From: Ifrita kowaldi
Lineage: Eukaryota > Chordata > Aves > Passeriformes > Cinclosomatidae
Direction of reading: 5' to 3'
Length of the DNA: 64,000 nucleotides
NCBI GenBank assembly: GCA_013398055.1
Contig: VZRS01009530.1
Span: 252,967-316,966 of the forward strand
In this document: positions 1 to 10,000 of the stretch, piece after piece
Layout: every line of letters begins with the position of its first letter
How positions within the stretch are numbered: position 1 is the first letter of the stretch
Position numbers and translations under genes: made by a program
Notes under the pieces: model-generated
The model's input: the letters and a program-made list of their open reading frames with translations, nothing else
What the model was told of the DNA's origin: nothing
Databases searched by the model: none

Positions 1-8
1 GGGTGAGT
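1..8 (+). promoter_or_regulatory. Possible splice donor of the upstream MACC1 coding exon
   Basis: The first eight bases, GGGTGAGT, match the donor consensus G|GTGAGT with GT at 3-4. A MACC1 exon carrying the N terminus must lie upstream of 768 and must end one base into a codon. An exon ending at position 2 would give a 765-base intron, which is reasonable. Only two exonic bases are visible, so the phase cannot be checked and the match may be chance. Confidence 0.3.
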
Positions 9-767
9 CTCAATCAACTGTAAACCAGCTTATCTGAACAATTGTTAATATAAAATGTAAGGACTTCTCTTCTTGAGAAAAAATAGATATAACTGCTAAT
101 AACAAGTATTTTTGTTAGAAAACATATGTAAATATCACTTATACACCCATATTTGTCTATTTAAATGCAATCTCAGAAAATTAGTAGTCACACAAACATT
201 TCTCTCCAAACTTCAAGTTGTACAAGGTCTCATAAATTATATCAATTTTTTTTTTCTAATGGAAAGCTAGAATAACAAATTCCACACACATGGAGATAAA
301 TTGTAGGAATGCTGTTATTAATTAAATGCACATGCACTAGCATGAAAAGGAATCTTGAATAATGCATTTATCTGTACAGTCTGCAGTGTTTGAAAAATGA
401 AACTGTAGTTGTTTAATCTTTGCAAAGAGACAGACACAAAGGGAAGAAATCCTTTCCATACTCAATGCCAATTAATAATCATATGAGGTGATAATGATCA
501 ACACCTCAAAAAAGATGCTTTACATCCTTCAACACTATTTTGTTTTTCAGCATTAATTTGTTAACACTCTTTCTATTAAGAAAGATTCTTAATTAAATCA
601 ACATTGATACTGTTTAAAAACCTGAAGGAGAAATATAGAAATAATCTATGTGTATTTCAGGAGGAAAATTAAATCAGCTCTTAGTTTAACAGACTATCAG
701 TTGGAAATGAATGGAATGTCTCAAGCCTCTGTGCTTTAGGAAATACTTCTTTTTTTCTTTTAAACAG
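3..767 (+). other. MACC1 intron or upstream sequence before the large exon
   Basis: AT-rich noncoding sequence. It ends in a polypyrimidine tract (about 748-761) and the AAACAG acceptor. No start codon with a conserved MACC1 N terminus was found here, so the upstream coding exon is outside the window or ends at its edge. No repeat family was recognised. Confidence 0.6.
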
Positions 768-2806
768 ATGTCAATGAAAGTAAACTGGATTTGGATATTG
801 ACTGGTCTGGTGTATTCAAACATGCCCAAGCTGTTTCCAAGACTAATCCTTTCTGGAATGAACTGTCAGGATCCAACCCTTTTGTACATGACATAGCTGC
901 TTCCAATAGAAACGAAAATAATAAACGTCTTTCTATATTAAAGGAAAAACCTTATTTGTTCTCTAAACTTTCTAGCAATAGGGACTCTTTGGATTCCTCA
1001 GGTGATGAGCTAGATATTGATTGTCTCCTAAGAAAGTCTTCAGCAAGAAGATCTGGACGATCCAAGAGCGTCTCTGACTTCCTGGATATAGTTGATAACC
1101 AAAGATTTAATCCTCACAAGACAGCCTCTCAAAAAACTACAGCTTGCGACATGACATGGCTTCAGAACGACCGCGAAGCCTACAAGATGGCTTGGTTGAG
1201 TCACCGACAGCTCACCCGGTCCTGCCTAGATTTAGAAGCCATGAGCCACAGTCCTGGATGGGCACAAACGCAAGCCACAGACATTCACGTAGTTTGTAAA
1301 CTGAATCATGAAGGGGGTTCAGTGCAGCTGCCTGACTCAGATATCAACATTCATGTCCCTGTGGGTCATGTATTACCAGGAGAATTCCAAGAAGTTGGTT
1401 TAAAGGCTATCCTTAACCCTCCATTGTCATGCAACAATGATCTGTCCAGCACAGTAAGTCCTCTAATAGAACTTACACTGAGCAACCTCAACACAAGTGA
1501 AGCCATTTTCCTAGAAGTGAAAGTTGCAGCTAAAGTGAAGAATGATCCGCTCAGCCAAGTTATGAGTGATATTGTGTGCTTTTTTAGTCTCAACAAAGAA
1601 GGGCCTTTTAAGAAGTTAGAGAATTGTTATATATATCAAGATACCATACAAGTGAAGCTAACGGACCTAAGTCATGTGATGTATGCAGTGATTGCCATAC
1701 AAGCAAGCAAAATCCAGCCCCCAGCAACTAATGTGTGGGACTATGTTCATAGAACAGTCTCAGTTGGAATTTATGGTCCCAAATATATTCATCCATCTTT
1801 TACAGCAGTTTTTACAGTCTTTGGTCATAACTACATTCCAACAAAACTCACTATTTGTGATATAAAAAAAGGGGGGAAAAGTATGCCTCCTGTGGTGTTT
1901 CAGCTGTGGGGAAAGCACACATTTCTGCTTGAAAAACCAGAAGATCTAAACATTTCTTTGATATCCTGTGATCCAGATTTTGAAGTAAAAATGGAAGATC
2001 AAAACAAAAATATTAAAAAGGAGGAGTTGAAAACTGGTGAATTGGTCCGCCAACAATTCCCGTTTTCCATGCTTGGATGTAGGGAGATGCATTTCTTTGT
2101 TTTCCTTGTTCAGATTAAAATATTAAAAAGTAGCCAAGTAACACAGTTCCATGTTACGACTCCTGATCCAGCTCCAAAATTAAGTGGAATTATTAATAGG
2201 CCAAAGCGCCTACAAAACCGCAAAGAAATCAAGTCTGCACCATGGCTTTTGATACCAACAATAAAATATCCAAAGTTTCAAGACAAAACTTTGAGTGTCA
2301 ACACTTATGGAGTGGCTTTGAAAACTGTGTTACGTCAAAATAAGATTGATTATTTGCTGGAATATTTTAAAGGGGACACAATAGCACTTCTTGGTGAAGA
2401 TAAAGTTAAAGCCATTGGACAAACCAAAATGAAAGAGTGGTATGTGGGAGTTCTCAGAAGAAAGATTGGTCTTGTACGTTGCAAAAATGTAAAAGTGATT
2501 TCCAAAGAACAAGCTATGGACACTGCTGATAGTGAGCTAACAACCAGGAATCTTGTTGAACAAATTGCATTGCCATTCAAAAAATTGACTTATATCTACT
2601 CAGTAGTTCTGTCTACGGTATCAGAGAGTGTTTATGACTGGAGAGCTTTAGCTGAGGTGTTGGGATACTCACATATGTCTTTGGATGACTTTAATGAGGC
2701 ACATGCTGATAAAGAATCAGAAAGAGTTGCACATATTGTGAAGAAGATGAAGCAAGACTGCCACGCTAACAAAAAAAAAAGACTATTTCTTTATGAACTC
2801 ATTGTT
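768..2806 (+). CDS. MACC1: MACC1 large internal exon (NPF motifs, ZU5, UPA-like, SH3, start of death domain 1)
   Basis: The acceptor is a T-rich tract ending in AAACAG at 762-767 and the donor is GTT|GTAAGT with GT at 2807. The exon begins with the last two bases of a codon, so the upstream exon supplies one base; the frame then reads VNESKLDLDIDW from 770. Two NPF motifs (845-853 and 875-883) could bind EH-domain endocytic proteins. A serine-rich SGDELD/GRSKSVSDFLDI segment follows at about 998-1093. ZU5 spans roughly 1274-1690, the UPA-like part 1703-2185, and SH3 about 2279-2506 (around KGDTIALLGEDKVKAIG). Death domain 1 starts near 2620 (YDWRALAEVLGYS) and runs into the next exon. There is no stop in 679 codons. 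Relative to the human protein as I recall it, the DPF-type motifs are altered (KPYLF at 947-961, NDPLSQ at 1541-1558) and the proline motif before SH3 reads APWLLIP. Homopolymer runs occur at 1864-1880 and 2771-2780. Confidence 0.96.
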
Positions 2807-5800
2807 GTAAGTATTGCATGAACTAACTGCCTTATTGGGAACATATTGCCAAGAAACTATTCATTAGTAATATAGGAACAAGAAAATGTTATTCTGCATC
2901 CTTGCAGGATCTTCATAAACCTGAACATATTACTAGAAGTTGTAGACACCAATAGGTGGAAAATACATCTAAACTCTCATGAAGAATAATACTTTGATCA
3001 ATTAATTCTGAAAAATCTTCTGTTAATGCTCCAGAAACTGTGTTCATTTAGTAGGTTGACTAAGATGACTTTTTTGGTTTTTAAATAGCCACAATTGAAA
3101 TTCTTTTGTCTTTTGTCTTGGTAAATTGCTTTCCTGAGAAATTCACATTCCTGTTGTGAAGCATTAAGTAGCGTTATTATACTGTGGGAACTCCGCTATA
3201 CATACATAGATATAGCTAGATATCTATGTCTACCTATACCTACATCTATCTATATCGATATCTATCTATATATCTATATCGATAGATATAGATATTTGTC
3301 TATGCTAAGTTACATGTCTAACTTAGCTTCATATGTTTAAAAGGGACATCTTGATCCAAATGTTGAGGGCAAGATTTTCTATCCACACCTTACAACTTCA
3401 TAGTCAATGTTGTAGTGGCCTAAGGAGGATATTGCAAGTATTTCAGTATCTATTTTCATGGGCCTCATTTGTAAGCCATTGGACAACTTCCATGTGACTA
3501 AATACTGCCAAATGGGAATCAAAAGTTTATTTTAATTACTTCCAGGTAATAAGTCACACTGTTTACAATCCTAATTCACTTACTGATCTGTGTGCAAATT
3601 AATTTGAAATTAATGGTCACTTAATACTCTCCTTGGCTGTGACCGAAAAGTTGACCAACCTATTAAGGAACAGAAGATAATTAAATTTCTGATATGAAAA
3701 TAAAGTATTACAAAAATGGATGTTTAAAAACTCACATTGTAGCTACTCATCTAAAGCCTTTTGACTACCCTGAACTGTAAACCTCAACTGAGTTTACTCC
3801 CCATCACTAGTCTATCCCCTTTGAAGTGCTGACAGAAACTTCATCAGGATTCAGAAAATTTTGGTAGCAGTCACCACTTGCAATTCTGAAGAGCACATCA
3901 AACTATTTGGAATAAAACTGAGCCAGTATGAAGTACTGCGAAGTCTGTCATGTCTCTGTACAAAAAGGAGTGGGGGACCTAAAGGTGAAAATTATCCAAA
4001 CTTTTAATTGAATACAGTGAAACAGAGCCCATTACAAAACAGGCAAAAAGTGGGGCATAATTAGATTAAGCTTACAGAATCATAGAGTGGCCTGGGTTGG
4101 AAGAGACCTTAAAAATAATCTCATTCCAACCATTCTGTCGTGGGCAGGACAACTTTCACTAGACCAAGTTGTTCAATGTCCTGTTTTGTGAGATTTATGT
4201 ATTTTTGCTAGCAAGTGCCAAAGCAGGTCCTTGTCTTTGTAGAGCTAGACATAAATCTAGATGTCATCCATGTAATTTTTGGGTAGAATTTTCAGTTACT
4301 TCTTTTAAGAAACCTCCACTTCTCATGTTTTGTAGGGTTCTTGCTTATTACAGCAAATGCAGACTGAACAACGTCCTCTCCAATTTAGGGGAATTTTGTA
4401 CAGTACTCTGTAGTCAGCTTCCCAATAATGTGTCTGCCAAAGTTTTATTGTTTGCTATGAGGGTTTTTATCACTGATAGACTGATACTTTAAAATTTAAT
4501 CACACATATCTTGGATTTCTGCAGAAATGCTTGATATTTCAGTAAAAATCTGTATCTAGAAAACAAGGAAAAAAATCTGTATTTTGCTCTTGATCTTTCC
4601 CTGAAAACCTCAACAGTTTCAGTGGAATATTTTGGTGTGAATTTGAGGAGAAGAAAAAAACCCAACATATCTTTTACCCATTAGCTCTTATCCAAACAAA
4701 TAAAGAAAGGAGAATGCAATGTATCTGCGTATCAAGATTTTACCCCTTCAACCATTTTGAGTATTATTAAATGCTCATTTGGCAAGGAGGAGGGAAAGTT
4801 TTTATGTTTGCATTTCTCCTTGATGGTCAGTAAATTATTGGATCTGTGGGAGGAGTAAATCAAAAGGTGCTGGCCAATGTGATCAGTGATTTTCCAAATC
4901 AAGCCCTAGAAGAAGGACCACACCTTAGTACAATAGTGCTCTAACTTAATTTTCAAGTTTCCTGTCATACTTCTAAGAAGCTAAATTTTTTTTTTTTGTC
5001 CCAAATATTTTTGTTGGAGAAGTATGTTTTCATTTGTGGATCTGTAAGCTTGACAGGATACATTTGACAATGGAATGTTGACCAGCTGAATGCCAGAATG
5101 CCAGCTTCATTTTTTTCTTAAACTCATGGGCAGCTTTCCTCTAAAACTGTTGGCAACACCATTTTGTAGGAAAAAAACCCCATATTTGTAAGAACATAAA
5201 AGTAAAAAAATTTCTTCCTGTTTGTGTGGAAATGCAGAATAGTGTTATAAAATTAAATTAAAATGTTCTGTTTGTAATTACTGGTGAAGGATCACTAATG
5301 AAAATCATTGTTGCAGGCACTTTTGAAAATAGATTGCCAGGGATTAGTGGCACGTCTTACCCAGGACACCATCATCTTGACTTCAGCTGTCAAGCTCGGC
5401 AAAAGCTGGCGGGAGCTTGCGGAGAAGCTAGCCCGACTCACAAAGCAGCAAATAGAGGCTTACGAAGTGCCCCACCAAGGGAAAAATGGAGCAGTAGCTC
5501 TGGAGGTAAGGGCCTGGTGTAACAGTGCATGCACATTGGCTGCTCTGCACAAACACAGCCAGAGACCTTCCTTCTTCCTTGTTTTTCATTCTTCTTTTCT
5601 TTTGCACTTTCCAGTGAAGGGCTTGGTCCCTGTCTTGAGCTTCAGGGCCACGTTCAATGTCCTGTGCCCTTGTTAACCTTACTTGCACTTTTGCTGTCAT
5701 TTCAGACACAGTGAGGAAGACTAGCCGGTCCTTGCAGGAGCCACTTCTAATCACACTCCATACAGCTTTGACTCTTTCCACAAAAAGGATGCTGACTTCT

Positions 5801-6889
5801 ATCATGACTAGTTTTCTGTGCCAGTGGGGTCGTTGTTATCATTTAGCTTAAGTAGCATGAGAAGAGGGGGGAAGCCCTTACACCAATTCTACTTCTGCTG
5901 TATGAGTGGCAAATCTGTGCTTTAAGTTTATACTTTGTCAGGTAGATCATGATATCTTTTTTTCCTTTGTAAAGCATTTTGCTTGTACAGAAGTTTGAGT
6001 TCTGTATAAAAGTCAGTTTATCCTCTCAGAGGTATTTTACTGCATACACATCTAAGGAGCAATTTACGTGCCTAATTAGGTCTCTAGTGACCTTTGAGGT
6101 GACAAGAGGTACTTATGGCACCCATGCAACGTCAGGTATGTCACGAGACCCTTGTCCACACTGCTGAGCTTAGGGTCAGCCTCTGCTCCTGGCATACCTT
6201 TGCCTGGGCAACCAGGTTACTTCCTGCCCTTCTCTCTTCTCACATCAATGCATGCAGTAGGTCCATTCTTTCCCTTTTTTATGAGCATTGCTGAATGATC
6301 TTTCTGACTTGAGAGCTTATATTCAGGCTTGACTCTCCCTCTACCTATACCATCATCCCCTGATTAGTGCAGGTGATGTACACGATCCAGACTGCATTCA
6401 CTCTCTCTCGCCTCTTAGTGCCAAAGGAATTGCTATTTCCCATTCACAGGTTCACAACTACTCAAGACAATTTTTTCTTTTTTATTGCCCTGTAGCTGAT
6501 TCTTCTTATTCCCTGCCAAACATGTTCTCCTTTCCACTGTCTGAATCCAGTGAATCTATCCTCTTGTTTTTATCTGCTTGGTGTTAACTATCAAGATATT
6601 TCTGCTCTAATCATGAACTACTACCTCTTATTCCTTTTGAATGCTCTGCCCTCCCTCTCCAATCAATATTTGATCTAAATTCCATGTTTACTCATGTGCT
6701 TCTGTACTTTTCAACAAAATTATCTCCATAATTGTTGTTTGCAAACACGGCCTCCTCCTCAGATCTAGTTTTTCCCTTTGAGCTATTTCTTGTAATTTTT
6801 TTTTTTAGTTGTTTTGGGTACTTAAGTCTGGATGCACCTTCCTCCAATTTTTTCTCTTAAAATTACCAGCCTTTCCAAGCCCATGTCTA

Positions 6890-6921
<32 letters not shown>

Positions 6922-6969
6922 CCTTTCTGGAAAGCAAAATATTANCCTCGCTTCCCCCCCCTTTTTTTC

Positions 6970-7000
<31 letters not shown>

Positions 7001-10000
7001 ATTAGGCAGTGGCTTGTCTCATTTCCTACACTTTTGTTCTGGTTACTAAGCTTTCTGTGTTTGGCTGACAAACCCCCAGCTTTCTACAGAAGGAATTATA
7101 GACCTGAACAGTGTAGAACTCTGCAGGTCTCCATGTGATTTGGAAATGTTTCGCCTTTGCTAATAGGCAGCAGAAATAAAACAATCTCATAACTGTTTTT
7201 CCAGCATCATACCTATTTATTTTTATATATTAAGAAAATTTAAAAGTAAACATTTACTTTGTTTTAAATGGGTTTTGATTTTCCATGAAGCTTATCTTCT
7301 ACCTCATACACCCTACTCATTTGTTTTCAAGAGTTTTTTACATTATTTTTATGGCAAACTACCCACAAAATTCTCTGCCTTTCAGTGACAGTGTCTGCTG
7401 CCAAAATACCTATTTTGCAGTCAAACTCCTATTTTTTCAGAGAACATTCAACAAGCAAGCAAAGATCAGAATTTTGCTGTATTTCTGTGTCATTTCTCAA
7501 GGATTAAATTGGATCCATGGGAAATTAATAGGTTTGGGGTGAGCTTTTTAATTATGCATTTCCACATGGATGTGAGTTCAAAGCACAAGGCTTCTAGCAC
7601 TGGTGTCTCGTGATCACTGAGTACCCTCAATGTCCTGTGAATCTAACCTTAAATTTCAGCATTTTCTAGTAAATATCAGTTCTTTCTTCTGACCTTATTA
7701 AACTTAAACTTTCCTATTGATAGTAGTCGTTGGCCTCAAAACCCGAAACTCAGCAAAGCTGGGGGAGGATAATAAGTTTGGACTAGTTATTGAGGATTAC
7801 ATGAAAATATTAACTAGTTCATTCCCCAGCAAGGATTGTTCCACCATCAGGAGGATTGATTGATTGAAAAATGTTTCTGCTTCTAAACTTCATAATTTTC
7901 TTGGTGGGAGAAATCTTCTTGCAGACGATCACGGGCAACTTGAGGTACATACAATTGATACGTAGATTATGAAGCGTTTTTCATGAGTAAATTCCAAATC
8001 ACTTTGCAGTGGATGTAGGTATCATCATTACGTACTCAGCAGAGAGAGTGGGAACAGAGGGAGAACTCATTCACACAGCTGAGATGAAACTTGACCAGGA
8101 TGCTGCAGTGATTTAATATTTTGCCTGAAACTCTGCTTTGATACAATTCAGGAATGTCGAGTGCAATTCAGTTCACCCATTGCATTAGAGTATGTGGATA
8201 AGAATCTGTCTTAGAACCACTGCCATGTTTGCAGGATTAGTTTAATGTGACGGGTGTGTTGATTATTGCTGAGTTAATTATGCATCAGTGGTGACCAATT
8301 TGTAAAGTTTTTGATCCCTACGTTCTCCTTTTTCTTCTTCCTTTTCTTTTCTCTTAGATTAATAAAAAAAGAAAAAAAAGAAAAAAAGAAAAAAAATCAG
8401 TTGTTAGATAAATGAGGAAACCAAGGTCTGTATTTAAGGATATTTCAGCCAATTGTCTCATTACAATGTCAGACTGACCTTCAGCCTAAGTCAAAGCATA
8501 GCATCTTTTCGTATTTGTTGTCTTTTCACATTCTAGTGAAGACAGCAGACTGTACCCTAATCCTTTAAATAACTTTGTCTAACAAGAATGTAAGAAAAGG
8601 AAGAAAGAGACCCAGAAAAAGCATAACCAGTAACAGAATTTCAGGAAATACAAGCTTCTCTTGTAGGAAATACCTGCTTTTCTTGTTGGCTGCTTTGGCA
8701 AACAAGCTAAAAATAGGAATACAGAAACTTTCTGGTCTCAGCATAAATACAACAGCAGTGACCTGCTTTAGTTCATTAAAATATGTTGTAATATATAATA
8801 TTTACAGTAGTAAATTAAAAAATTATTTTCAGCTTAGCGTCTCTAAAGAAACCTGAAAGAATTCATCAATCTTCTTCTTTCCACCTACCACCACTGTACT
8901 TTTCTCTTCTCCTTCTGTAACGTTATAGTTATGACTTAAGACAGATTTGCTTAAAGAAAAAAGTAGGCACCATTCATTTGGGTAAATGACGATACCTTTC
9001 CCTCCTGTAGACCTAAAATGAGAAACTTCACTGAAAGCATAGGCACTTTTCTATGACTTAAACTCAAGGTAGAAACTAGACTAATCAGACTGTGAGACAC
9101 GCTACTGGGCATGTAAGTTTAATGGTTTTTTCCATTTGGGTATGGCAGCAGAAGTCGAGGTAGATGTTTATAGAAGCTATGACAGAATCAGTCTTGGCCC
9201 AAAGCTGAAAGATCTTAGCCCAAAAATATGGACAAAAGTTCAGAACTATGAGCAAAGAAATTCTCCTCCTACTCAGTTCCTCCAGGGATCAAGTAAATAA
9301 AGCTTAAGTCAAGGAAGTAAAGCTTTATGTTGTGCACTGTTTGTAAATTAATAAGATTATATTGAGGAAATAATCAATTTCCTACAGAATTAGCCTTCAG
9401 AACCATAAAAACTGTTTTTTAAAAAAAGAGGAAAAGATGCTTAAAAAACTCAACTTCCTGATCACTTTCATGTATATTTATAAAAATGTGCAGTCATCAG
9501 TCCATATACATTTATTACTATGCATAGGTATGTTCCTGTTAAAACAGTGAATGATAAAATCTTTTAGGTGATGGGTTTCTTTGAGGATTTGTGTATCATC
9601 CCTGCAACTAACTCAATTGCTGTTTGCAAAACCTTTATTGTCAATGAGGAGAGGGAAACTAGAATTTTGATTGCCCAAGTAACATTTGGAAAAGCAGCAG
9701 CTGGGAAAATAATTATTTTGTTTGTTAACTGAGCAAATTTACTCAGCACTTTGAAAGATGTAAGTCCAGCTTGGTATCTGAATCATTCTGCTATAACTTA
9801 ATTAACATGTTTAGAACAATGACAAATCACACCTGCTAAGGATCTGCTCCATTTGTTTGGCATAAACCGCATAAATTGTAGTTTGAAAAACAAAAAAAGC
9901 CCTGGTAACCTATCTTTTAATTTCCTTTGTTTCTTGCAGGAAAATTTTTAAGTTGTATGTCCTGATTAAAAAAAAAAGTATTATAAAAGTTTTTGACTTG

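Larger units (their letters stand above)
2807..5316 (+). other. MACC1 intron between the large and penultimate coding exons
   Basis: A 2.5-kb intron with donor GTAAGT at 2807-2812 and acceptor TTGCAG at 5311-5316. It contains a GATA/TATC-type simple repeat near 3196-3300 and a CR1 3' fragment at 4075-4176. The rest is unique AT-rich sequence with no supported gene. Confidence 0.9.

Noticed and set aside
2807..2821. Read-through of the main MACC1 exon into VSIA and a stop
   Set aside because: The GTAAGT at 2807 is a strong donor and the next exon continues the conserved protein, so this tail is intronic.
4169..4492. 107-codon plus-strand open frame
   Set aside because: Lies in a MACC1 intron directly after a CR1 fragment; Cys/Leu-rich chance translation with no family.
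5428..5805. 125-codon minus-strand open frame over the MACC1 exon
   Set aside because: Shadow of the real exon on the other strand plus intron sequence.
6805..7138. Open frames on both strands with long Lys or Phe runs
   Set aside because: Products of poly-T/poly-A tracts and interrupted by an undetermined base.
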